The translations under genes and the position numbers were made by a program. The notes beneath the pieces were generated by a model. It did not search any database, had not been told where the DNA came from, and saw nothing but the letters and a program-made list of their open reading frames with translations. This document shows, piece after piece, positions 44,417 through 52,685 of a stretch of 64,000 bases of DNA. Positions within the stretch are counted from its first letter, which is position 1; each line of letters starts with the position of its first letter. Location: contig JACKPZ010000011.1 of NCBI GenBank assembly GCA_024233135.1, forward strand, positions 77,820 through 141,819. Direction: 5' to 3'. Origin of the DNA: Akkermansiaceae bacterium. Lineage in GTDB: Bacteria > Verrucomicrobiota > Verrucomicrobiia > Verrucomicrobiales > Akkermansiaceae.

Positions 44417-45430
44417 ATGCGTCGTCTCCTCCCGCTGCTGCTTCTCGCCGGTCCGTTGGTCCGGGGGGCGGAGCTGACGCATCAATCGATCATTGTCGGC
44501 CCGACGTCCGTGGCCCTCCGGTGTGTCGGGAAAAACACCGACAGTGGAGCGGTCTACAACAGCATGTCCGTTGGCGTCTTCTCCGAACTCGCGGCAGCTC
44601 TGTTTGATTTGTCTTCAAATTCGGCGACCTATGGCTCCGCCCAGGCGTTGATGGATTCCTGGCCGAAAGTGATCGGAACTGCCGGGACTGTGTCCAACGG
44701 GTGGTTCCTCACCACGAGCCCGGATCTCAAGTTGCTCGTGAACCATATCGCTGGCGACGCCGGGTTCGACTACGACGAGATGTCATCCGGGCAAACGATC
44801 AACCCGGTGGTTTCCATCCCAAGTTCCCAGCTCGAACTCAACACCCTCCCCGGCTACCAGCCGTTCACACTTTCCGACGTGCTTTCCCCCGTCTGGGACC
44901 CGGGGCAGTGGGATGCGATCATCGTGCTCTCGGACTCGCCGCTGCTCGCGCAGCGCAACCTGACGCGCGCCCGCCCGCCGCTTTCCCTCGCCGCGGCGTT
45001 CGTGGGGATGGAGGGCATTTTCAGCTACACCGCCAGCAGCGTGTATTACGAGCTGCTGGTTCCCGGGGACTTCGCGGGGTGGACGGAATTCGCCAGCGAG
45101 CATCCGTCGCTGGATCCGGCGGGCGACGCGAACCACAACGGCCGCAGCAATTTCCTCGACTACGCCAGCGGCCAGGACCCGGAGGCCGGCGGGCTGCTGC
45201 CGCCCGTGGAGCTACATGGCAGCACGCTGACGCTGCGCCAGCGGATCAACGGCCTGGATGCGGAGCCGGTGGCGGAGTATTCCGATGACCTCGACGACTG
45301 GTTTCCGCTGGAGGAAGGAGTGCACTACAGCGTGCAGAGCGAATCGGTGGAGGGAGTGATGCGCACCTGGGTGCTGGACCTCCTCTCCGTCCCGCCCACG
45401 CGGTTTTTCCGGCAGCGCTTCGGGCCGTGA
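44417..45430 (+). CDS. Secreted hypothetical protein with calcium-binding-like segment
   Basis: This 337-residue protein has a signal peptide (MRRLLPLLLLAGPLVRGA). Most is beta-rich with no family match. Near the C-terminus, DPAGDANHNGRSNFLDYASG is a DxNxNGxxN segment like the calcium-binding loops of verrucomicrobial secreted proteins, and it also recalls the GFDADPDFDGISNGLEQ part of the large adhesin. The closing RFFRQRFGP is typical of proteins carrying a C-terminal module for export or anchoring. The function is unknown. Confidence 0.68.
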   Translation: MRRLLPLLLLAGPLVRGAELTHQSIIVGPTSVALRCVGKNTDSGAVYNSMSVGVFSELAAALFDLSSNSATYGSAQALMDSWPKVIGTAGTVSNGWFLTTSPDLKLLVNHIAGDAGFDYDEMSSGQTINPVVSIPSSQLELNTLPGYQPFTLSDVLSPVWDPGQWDAIIVLSDSPLLAQRNLTRARPPLSLAAAFVGMEGIFSYTASSVYYELLVPGDFAGWTEFASEHPSLDPAGDANHNGRSNFLDYASGQDPEAGGLLPPVELHGSTLTLRQRINGLDAEPVAEYSDDLDDWFPLEEGVHYSVQSESVEGVMRTWVLDLLSVPPTRFFRQRFGP

Positions 45431-45437
45431 ACGAAAC

Positions 45438-45481
45438 GTAGGCGCGTTGGTGACAACGCGTTCTTACGAACGCGCTTACGG
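45438..45481. repeat. Family C repeat, degenerate copy, between convergent genes
   Basis: GTAGGCGCGTTGGTGACAAC and GTTCTTACGAACGCGCTTAC form an imperfect inverted repeat between the convergent secreted gene (ends 45430) and RapA-type helicase (ends 45491). It could act as a transcription stop for both. Confidence 0.6.
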
Positions 45482-45490
45482 AAGGGCACT

Positions 45491-48190
45491 TCAGGTCCGC
45501 CACACAAGGCGCAGGCTGTCGAGGCGGAGGCGGGATGCGCCGAGGGCGCGCAGGGTGTCGGCGAGCGCTTGGTTTTGCAGGAGGATTTCGTCGGGATTCA
45601 TCCGCGGGTTTCGTCCGGCGAGGGTTTCGAGGCGGGCGATGCGCTTGCGGATGGAGGTTTCGGCTGCTTGGCGGGCGGCGTCGATGGCGGGCGCTCCGCG
45701 TTGCCCGGCGAGCTTGCGGGCACCCTCCATCATCTTCGGCAGGATCTGGTTGCGGAACGTTTCCTGATGGATGAGCCGGTGCGGGTCGCCGGGTTGGAGC
45801 AGGGCGGGTGCCGGAGCCGTGGTTTCGCGGCCGTGGTGGTCGATGCAAACCGCGACGGCGGTGGGCGGCAGGAAACGTTCGATGTGGAGGTGGCCCGGAG
45901 CGGGCGCTTCGAGCACGAAGTTCGCCTCCAGCAGGATCGCTTTGCCGAGTCCGCTGTCCCACGTGGCGAAGGTGGCGTTGCCGGACTCCGAGCCGAGGTG
46001 GTGGTCGATCGCGCCGCGGACCATCGGGTGGTCGATGCCGAGCAACTCGAGGTCCTCGCGGGCGAGCGCGTTCGCACGATCAAAGGTGGCGGAAACGCCC
46101 TCGTCCGGGAGGTCGGCGAAGGCTTCGCTCAGCCGTTGGCCGCGGGCGAGATGATAAGTGCGCGCGGAGTGATCCGACACGTCGAGCCCGAGGCGGTCGA
46201 ACAAGCGGATGACGAAACGTTCGAACGCCGCGTCCTCATCGTGGCCTTCGATGAGGTCGATCCATTCGTCGGCCCGCTCCGGCGGCGGGGCGCTCAGTTC
46301 GAGCAGGCGGTCGTGCCCGGAGTCGAGTTCGGCGGCGACCTCGTCGCGGCGGGCCCGGGATTTTTCCAACAATCCATCCAGATCCGCCGCGCCGCCGGAT
46401 GCCACGGCGCGGTCGAGTTCCGGCAGCAGTTCCTCGGCCAGCGTGGTGGCGCCTCGCAGGGGACGGGAGAACGCGTCGAGCCCCTCGTGGAGCCAGCGGG
46501 CGTGGAATTCCGACGCGCTGCCGACTCCGTAGGGGACGTGGATGTGGATCGTGCCGGTCTGGCCGATGCGGTCGAGCCGGCCGATCCGTTGCTCTAACAA
46601 CTCCGGGTCCCGCGGCAGGCCGAAGAGCACGAGGTGGCGGGCGAACTGGAAGTTCCGCCCCTCGCTGCCGATCTCGGAGCAGATCAAAATGCGGGCGCCT
46701 TCGGGATCGGCGAACCACGCGGCGTTGCGGTCGCGCTGGAGCAGCGAAAGATCCTCGTGAAACAACGACGACTCGACGTGGATCTCCTCCAGCAGCCGCT
46801 CGCGCACGGTGGCCGCGGCTTCCGGGCTGCCGGTGATGAGCAGGATTTTCTCTTCGTCCGGGAGCGAGCGCAGCAGGCCGGCGAGCCATGTGTAGGGCGA
46901 TTCGCCCTCGGCGAGCGGATGAAGGTGCGGTTCGCGTCCGGGGAAACCGGTCAAGTGCCGGCGCGTGTTGCGGAACAGGACACGGCCGGTGCCGAAGCGG
47001 TCTAACAATTCATCCGCCAGCGCGCCGCGGGTGGACTCGTCGCCGGCCGCGAGTTGATCTAACAAAGAACTGCAGCGCGGGGAGGCGGCGTGCGGCGGGA
47101 TGTCGTCCGGCACGCCGCCGGACCTGAGGGTTTCCACCACGCCGGCGAGCGGGGCGTGGTGCTCCGCCTCGGCGAGGAACTCCGTTAGATCCGGATAGAC
47201 CGCGGGGTCGAGCAGTCGCAGGCGCGCGAAGTGGCCGGCGGCTCCGAGTTGCTGCGGCGTGGCGGTGAGCAGCAGGACGGACGGGATGGCCGCGGCGAGG
47301 GTTTCCACCGCGGCGTACTCCGGCGACGCCTGTTGCGGGCTCCACTCGAGGTGATGCGCCTCATCCACGATGAGCATGTCGAAGCCGGCGTCGGCCGCCT
47401 GCGTGGCGCGTTCCGGGTTTCCCGCGAGCAGCGAGACGGGCGCGAGGACGAGCGAGGTGTCGGAGAACGGGTTGTCGTCCGGCTGGTGCTCGGTGAGCGC
47501 CTCGCAGCGGGCTTCGTCGTAGATCGCGAAGCACAGGTTGAAACGCCGCAGCAGCTCGACAAACCACTGGTGGATGAGCGGCTCCGGCACGAGGATCAGG
47601 ATCCGGCTGGCGCGGCCCGTCGTCTGGAGGTGCTGGAGGATCAGGCAGGCCTCGATGGTTTTCCCGAGGCCCACTTCATCGGCGAGCAGCACGCGCGGGT
47701 GGATCCGCTGGCAGACCTCGCTGACGATGGCGAGCTGGTGCGGGATCAGATCGATCCGCGCGCCGCAGAAACCGCGGGCCGGCGAACTGCGGATGCGGCT
47801 GTTCCAATCGAGCACGCGGCGGCGGAGATCGAAGTCGCGGAAGTCATCGCAGAGCCCGGCGAGCAGGCGGTCGACCGGCGAGGTGAAGCTCAGCGAGTCG
47901 AGCAGGCCGCTTTCCGGCAGCTCGATGCCATCGCCGCGATAGCTGAGCAGGCCGGCCGATTCGGTCACCTCCGTGACTTCGAAGTCCGGTCCGTCCGTGC
48001 CCGCGATCCGGTCGCCGGGTTTGAACCGCACGCGCACCAGCGGCGCGCTTTCGAGCGCGTAGATCCGGGTTTCCGCGGTGGCGGGAAACGCGATCTCCAC
48101 CCGGTCGCGCGACGCCTCCAGAACGATCCCGAGCCCGAGGGTGGGTTCGGAAGTCGAGATCCATCGTTGGCCGGGAACGGGTCGCTGCAT
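45491..48190 (-). CDS. rapA: RapA/HepA-type SNF2 helicase, RNA-polymerase recycling factor
   Basis: The 899-residue protein is a Swi2/Snf2 ATPase related to RapA, which binds RNA polymerase and helps recycle it. The N-terminal ~100 residues form Tudor-like beta domains. Motif I is LLADEVGLGKT (168-178), motif II is DEAH (276-279), motif III is LLLTATPQQL (~300), and the C-terminal lobe holds EQRIGRLDRIGQTG (~540). The C-terminal part is the RapA spacer/Sandwich region. The length is close to the ~970 residues of Escherichia coli RapA. It lies just upstream of the phosphoesterase operon partner. Confidence 0.88.
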   Translation of the reverse strand: MQRPVPGQRWISTSEPTLGLGIVLEASRDRVEIAFPATAETRIYALESAPLVRVRFKPGDRIAGTDGPDFEVTEVTESAGLLSYRGDGIELPESGLLDSLSFTSPVDRLLAGLCDDFRDFDLRRRVLDWNSRIRSSPARGFCGARIDLIPHQLAIVSEVCQRIHPRVLLADEVGLGKTIEACLILQHLQTTGRASRILILVPEPLIHQWFVELLRRFNLCFAIYDEARCEALTEHQPDDNPFSDTSLVLAPVSLLAGNPERATQAADAGFDMLIVDEAHHLEWSPQQASPEYAAVETLAAAIPSVLLLTATPQQLGAAGHFARLRLLDPAVYPDLTEFLAEAEHHAPLAGVVETLRSGGVPDDIPPHAASPRCSSLLDQLAAGDESTRGALADELLDRFGTGRVLFRNTRRHLTGFPGREPHLHPLAEGESPYTWLAGLLRSLPDEEKILLITGSPEAAATVRERLLEEIHVESSLFHEDLSLLQRDRNAAWFADPEGARILICSEIGSEGRNFQFARHLVLFGLPRDPELLEQRIGRLDRIGQTGTIHIHVPYGVGSASEFHARWLHEGLDAFSRPLRGATTLAEELLPELDRAVASGGAADLDGLLEKSRARRDEVAAELDSGHDRLLELSAPPPERADEWIDLIEGHDEDAAFERFVIRLFDRLGLDVSDHSARTYHLARGQRLSEAFADLPDEGVSATFDRANALAREDLELLGIDHPMVRGAIDHHLGSESGNATFATWDSGLGKAILLEANFVLEAPAPGHLHIERFLPPTAVAVCIDHHGRETTAPAPALLQPGDPHRLIHQETFRNQILPKMMEGARKLAGQRGAPAIDAARQAAETSIRKRIARLETLAGRNPRMNPDEILLQNQALADTLRALGASRLRLDSLRLVWRT

Positions 48191-48236
48191 GAGCCGCCCG
48201 GTGTAAGGGCTGGGACGGCTGGGGGGAAGCGAAGTT

Positions 48237-49427
48237 TCAAACCCGCCGCAGCGTGAGGTGCAGGATCTCCGCCGGAGCCGCGGTGCGGAGGGGAAACCAA
48301 TTGCCCGCGCCGTTGCTGATCACCGCGGCATGGCCGGCCGGATTCTGATAGAGGCCCGACCAGTATCGATACATCGCCGGGCCGGCGCCGAGATTCGGAG
48401 TCACCATCACCTGTCCGCCGTGGGTGTGTCCGCCGAGGGTGAGCGGGATGCCCGCCCCGGCCGCCGCGTCGAAGGCGTGCGGGTGGTGGGCCAGCAGCAG
48501 GGGGAACGCGTCCGACCTGCGCAGCGCGGACGTCTGCAGGATATCTCCCTCCATCGCCTTTTCCGAGCGCGCCCAGCGGATGCCGAGCACGTCCACCGGA
48601 TGACCGCGCAGGTCGATCCGCGCCGCGGCGTTGCCCAGCAGCGGAAATCCGGCGTCCGTCACGCCGCGGGCGAAGGCTTCGCGGCCTTCGAAGAGGTCGT
48701 GGTTTCCCTCCACCAGGAACATCCCGCCGCGGGGGTCGATGCGGCGCAGCATGTCGAGCGCCTCGGGCAGATCCGCCAGCGCGTGGTCGATCAGGTCGCC
48801 GGTCATCGCCACGAGATCGGCGCGCAGATCATTCGTCGCGTCCGCCAGCTCGGTGAGGATGCGGCCGTTTGTGAACTTGCCGACATGGACGTCGGAAATG
48901 TGGGCGATCGTCAGCCCGTCGAGGTCCCTCGGCAGGCCGGCGAGCGGGACATCGATGCGCCGGACGCGGAAATGCCGCACCTGCGGGATGCTGATGGCCG
49001 TCGCACCGTAGGTGGCGATCACCGGCAGTGCCGCGGCCGTGGTGGCGAGGAAACGACGGCGGTCGGAGTGGAATGCGGGTTTCTCTCCGGCGGCCGGGGT
49101 TTCACTCCCCCGCCTGAAATTCCGGATCCGCGTCACCGCCTGCCATGTCGCACCGAGAAGCAGGCTCGGCAGCGCCAGCAGCGGCAGGAACATCAGACCC
49201 CACAACAACACGGCCGCCTGCACCAATCCCGGTGGATCCCACGGCAGCCGCCCGCTGCGTGCGAGGATGATCCACAGGAAACCCGCCAGCAGCGCCGCCA
49301 CCGCCAGCGAAAACAGCCACCTCGTCGCGCGCCCCGCGTTCCTCATCGCGGAAGTGCGCAGCACCCACACCCACCACAACAAGGAAAGCAGCGGGATTCC
49401 GAACAGGATCATCAGGAAAAACGACAT
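48237..49427 (-). CDS. Membrane-anchored metallophosphoesterase (YkuE-like)
   Basis: This 396-residue protein has an N-terminal membrane region of about three hydrophobic segments (residues 1-95) and a twin-arginine-like stretch (SDRRRFLATTAAALP, ~120) before a calcineurin-like phosphoesterase domain. Metal-binding motifs are IAHISDVHVGKF (Asp, His), MTGDLIDH, EGNHDLFEG, LAHHPHAFD and GGHTHGGQV. It would face the periplasm. The substrate is unknown; relatives hydrolyse phosphodiesters or lipid A precursors. The next gene on the minus strand is the RapA homologue, 46 bases downstream. Confidence 0.88.
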   Translation of the reverse strand: MSFFLMILFGIPLLSLLWWVWVLRTSAMRNAGRATRWLFSLAVAALLAGFLWIILARSGRLPWDPPGLVQAAVLLWGLMFLPLLALPSLLLGATWQAVTRIRNFRRGSETPAAGEKPAFHSDRRRFLATTAAALPVIATYGATAISIPQVRHFRVRRIDVPLAGLPRDLDGLTIAHISDVHVGKFTNGRILTELADATNDLRADLVAMTGDLIDHALADLPEALDMLRRIDPRGGMFLVEGNHDLFEGREAFARGVTDAGFPLLGNAAARIDLRGHPVDVLGIRWARSEKAMEGDILQTSALRRSDAFPLLLAHHPHAFDAAAGAGIPLTLGGHTHGGQVMVTPNLGAGPAMYRYWSGLYQNPAGHAAVISNGAGNWFPLRTAAPAEILHLTLRRV

Positions 49428-49538
49428 CGCGGTCGGAACATCGCCGCATTCCGCGGGCGGTCCAGTGGTTCCTCGGGGATGCGCCTCGACAAGCTTCCGG
49501 GCCTCCCCCTACCTTCGCTCCGCCTTCTTTCCCGCTCC

Positions 49539-50222
49539 ATGCGCCCGATGTCTCCCAGCCAGATCGTTCTCGGAGGGTGCTTGCTGGCCTTCGGCGCTTC
49601 GTTCCTGAACACCGGCTTCCTGCTGACCGCAGGCACCTCCGTCAGCCATCTCACCGGGGACATCGCGAGAATGGGCTCGGGGCTCTCCGCCTTGGGAAAT
49701 CCCGATGGTTTTCCCATCCTCAACGTGACGACCGCGGCGCTGGGTTTTGTCTCCGGGGCGACGATCTCCGGGTTTCTCCTCCACCATCCGACTCTGGAGA
49801 TCGGCAAACCCTACGGCCGCACCCTGTCCGCCCTTGGTGTCTTTCTGATGGGCGCCCACTTCTGTCGTGCGTCCCATCCGTTGCTTGCCATCGCGATCGC
49901 CAGCGCCGTGTGTGGCGTCCAGAACGCGTTGGCCAGCCGCTACCGGGGCACGGTGTTGCGGACGACCCACCTGACCGGGCTCTTCACCGATTTCGGCATC
50001 CATCTGGGGATGAGGCTCCGCGGCCACCGGGTCGAAGGGTGGAAGTTGTTGATCCCCGTTTGCATCACGCTGGCGTTCTTGATCGGCGCCGCAGCCGGTG
50101 CGTTCGTCGTCTCGAACGATCGCGGAAACTGGTTGTTTCTGGCAGGGGCGGGCTACCTCGTCGGAGGGGTCTCCTGGAGTGTCTACAAACGGGTGGGCAA
50201 CCCGGGTCCGCGGCGCACCTGA
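49539..50222 (+). CDS. YoaK/DUF1275-family small membrane protein
   Basis: This 227-residue membrane protein has six hydrophobic stretches, starting with SQIVLGGCLLAFGASFLNTG and including HLTGLFTDFGIHLGMRL. The motif THLTGLFTDFG and the NALASRYRG segment are typical of DUF1275, a family of unknown transport-like function. The gene runs divergently from the phosphoesterase. I use ATG 49539; another in-frame ATG at 49548 is possible. Confidence 0.82.
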   Translation: MRPMSPSQIVLGGCLLAFGASFLNTGFLLTAGTSVSHLTGDIARMGSGLSALGNPDGFPILNVTTAALGFVSGATISGFLLHHPTLEIGKPYGRTLSALGVFLMGAHFCRASHPLLAIAIASAVCGVQNALASRYRGTVLRTTHLTGLFTDFGIHLGMRLRGHRVEGWKLLIPVCITLAFLIGAAAGAFVVSNDRGNWLFLAGAGYLVGGVSWSVYKRVGNPGPRRT

Positions 50223-50273
50223 TAGAGACCTGCCGCATTGCCAAGCGGCACGCGAACCGCTTTGTTGGGAACC

Positions 50274-51296
50274 ATGCACGACCTCCACATCCACCTGGGT
50301 GGCGCCGTGCCGTCGTCGGTGTTGTGGGAGATCCTCTGCGACAACGGACTGCGGACGGAGTTCCGGGATTTCATCTCGTTCCACCAGTCGCTCACCGCGC
50401 GCACCGACGAGGTGAAGTCGCTCGACGATTTCCTCGGCCGGTATTTCCAGGTGACGGAGGAAATCCAGTCGTCGCCCTCGGCGGCGAGCGTTTCGGCCTA
50501 TCAGGTGGTGGCCAAGGCATACCGGCGGGCGCGGGTGCGCTCGCTGGAGCTGCGTTTCAACCCCTACAAGCGCGTCCGCGGCGGGCTGCACACGATGGAT
50601 GCGATCATCCTCGCGGTGATGCAGGGACTCGAACGCGCGTCGCTCCACTACGGCGTCGCCACCGGCATCATCCTGTCGCTCGGCCGCGACATCCCGCTGG
50701 AGGCGAACTGGCAGATCATCGAGGCCGCCATCAAGTGGCGCAGCCGCGGCTCGATCAACGGCGCGAACGGCGTCGTCGGCATCGACATGGCGGGGCCGGA
50801 GTCGTCATCGATGGAACTCGACCGCGCGTGGATGAAGGAAATCACCGCGATGATCGAAAAGGCGCGCTTCGCCGGACTGCGGATCACCTACCACGTCGGC
50901 GAGAGCGAGGGCACCGGTCCGGAAGGCATGATGCGGGTGATCGACGCGCTGCATCCACACCGCATCGGACACGGCATCGAGCTGCGGCGCGCGGAGGGAG
51001 CGTTGCGAGAATCGTTGTTGGCCGTGTTGCGCGAGGAGAACATCTGCCTCGAGATCTGCCCGACGGTGAACCGCGTCACCCAGGTGATCCCGGATTTCTC
51101 CTGTCTCGGCCATCTCATCCGTGACCTCGCGCGGCACGACATCCCGTTCTGCCTCAATACGGACAACCCCTACCTCGTCCACACCAACCTGCGGAAGGAG
51201 CAGGAAATCATCGGCGCCGAGCTCGGCGAAGACAGCGCCACCCTCCTGCCGCTGGCGATGGAACACGCGGCGCGCCATCGTTTCATCACCGATTGA
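50274..51296 (+). CDS. Adenosine deaminase-like amidohydrolase
   Basis: The 340-residue TIM-barrel protein has the metal pair HIHLGG (residues 4-9), His in RITYHVGES (~205), RIGHGIEL (~235) and Asp in FCLNTDNPYL (~295), as in the adenosine/AMP deaminase superfamily. The last is NTDNP where true adenosine deaminases have TDDP. Substrate specificity is therefore uncertain. It starts 52 bases after the DUF1275 gene on the same strand. Confidence 0.82.
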   Translation: MHDLHIHLGGAVPSSVLWEILCDNGLRTEFRDFISFHQSLTARTDEVKSLDDFLGRYFQVTEEIQSSPSAASVSAYQVVAKAYRRARVRSLELRFNPYKRVRGGLHTMDAIILAVMQGLERASLHYGVATGIILSLGRDIPLEANWQIIEAAIKWRSRGSINGANGVVGIDMAGPESSSMELDRAWMKEITAMIEKARFAGLRITYHVGESEGTGPEGMMRVIDALHPHRIGHGIELRRAEGALRESLLAVLREENICLEICPTVNRVTQVIPDFSCLGHLIRDLARHDIPFCLNTDNPYLVHTNLRKEQEIIGAELGEDSATLLPLAMEHAARHRFITD

Positions 51297-51350
51297 GCCG
51301 GCCGGCGGGGAAAGGCGCGCGCCGGGACGTGCGTATCGACCACCCTCGCC

Positions 51351-52685
51351 ATGATCCGAAGTCTCCCGTTCGCCATCGCTCTTCTCGCCCCGTCCCTGGC
51401 AGCCGCAAAACCGCGGGTCGTCATGGAGCGCGCGGAGGATGGATTCCGCTTCGGAAGGATCCCCGCGCCCGCGTTGAATGACGCGGCATCGGAGGCGCAC
51501 CTCACGATGGTCGACGGACGCGGCGATGGAAACTCCGGCGGGCTCGACGTGCTCACCGACGGCCGGCTCCCGGCCAACGAAGACCAGCCGCGCGCGAATT
51601 TCTTTCTCGCCCAGGGCAGCGAAGGCGGACGCCTGCGGATGGATCTCGGCAAAACCGCCGACGTCCTCTCGATCGCCAGCTACTCGTGGCACCGGGGCGG
51701 ACGTGCGCCGCAGGTCTACACCCTCTGGGGTGCCGCGGGATCGGAGCCCGGGTTCGACGACTCGCCGGCCCGCGGGACGGACCCGCGTCGCGCCGGCTGG
51801 ACGCCGATCGCGAAAGTCGACACCCGCAAGGTGAAACAAGACGGCAGACAACATGCGGCTCTCGTTTCCGACCCGGCGGGCCGCTCGCTCGGGACCTATC
51901 GGCATCTCCTGTTCGACATCGGGAAGACGGACGAGTCCGATCCCTTCGGACACACGTTTTTCAGCGAGATCGACGTGGTCACCGCCGACCGTCCCGAGCC
52001 CGACCGTTGCAAGCCGGTCGTCGGGACATTCGCCACCAAGGACGGGAAGTTCCGATTCGTGGTGGACGCCACCAAGGCCCCGGAATTGTTAGGATGGGTG
52101 GAAAAGGAGCTGATGCCGGTGGTGGAGGAGTGGTATCCGAAGATGGTGGCGATGATGCCGAGCAAGGGTTACGGCGCGCCGGATACCGTGCGCATGGAGT
52201 TCAAGGACGACATGGGCGGCACCCCCGCCTACGCCATGGGCAACAGCCTCTCGCTGAGCATCCCGTTTTTCCGCGGCCAGTTGCAGGGCGAGGCGAAGGG
52301 CTGCGTGATCCACGAGCTGGTGCACGTCATCCAGTCGTACGGATTCGCGCGCCGGGTGAACCGGAACCCGTCGCCCACGCCCGGTTGGGTCACCGAGGGC
52401 CTCGCCGACTACGTCCGCTGGTTCCTCTACGAGCCGGAGAAACAGGGCGCGCGCATCACGCGACACAACATCGGCTCCGCGCGCTACGACGGCAGCTACC
52501 GCATCACCGCGAACTTTTTCGACTGGGTCGCCCGCAAGCATCACAAGGACCTGCTCAAGGACCTCAACGCCGCCGCCCGCGAGGGCCGTTACGACGAAAA
52601 ACTATGGGAAACATGGACCGGCAAAACATTGCAGGAACTCGGTGGGGAATGGATCGAGGCGAATCGAAAAGCGCTCGGTTCTTGA
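51351..52685 (+). CDS. Secreted BSP-type zinc peptidase
   Basis: The 444-residue product has a signal peptide (SLPFAIALLAPSLAAA) and a central metallopeptidase domain of the plant basic secretory protein family. The zinc-binding HExxH is HELVH at 321-325 with a downstream EGLADYVRWF. The N-terminal ~200 residues form a beta domain with WHRGGRAPQVYTLWGA, reminiscent of discoidin-like folds. It would digest protein outside the cell. Its 3' end overlaps the alginate-lyase-like gene by 37 bases in another frame, so the two are probably translated together. Confidence 0.83.
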   Translation: MIRSLPFAIALLAPSLAAAKPRVVMERAEDGFRFGRIPAPALNDAASEAHLTMVDGRGDGNSGGLDVLTDGRLPANEDQPRANFFLAQGSEGGRLRMDLGKTADVLSIASYSWHRGGRAPQVYTLWGAAGSEPGFDDSPARGTDPRRAGWTPIAKVDTRKVKQDGRQHAALVSDPAGRSLGTYRHLLFDIGKTDESDPFGHTFFSEIDVVTADRPEPDRCKPVVGTFATKDGKFRFVVDATKAPELLGWVEKELMPVVEEWYPKMVAMMPSKGYGAPDTVRMEFKDDMGGTPAYAMGNSLSLSIPFFRGQLQGEAKGCVIHELVHVIQSYGFARRVNRNPSPTPGWVTEGLADYVRWFLYEPEKQGARITRHNIGSARYDGSYRITANFFDWVARKHHKDLLKDLNAAAREGRYDEKLWETWTGKTLQELGGEWIEANRKALGS

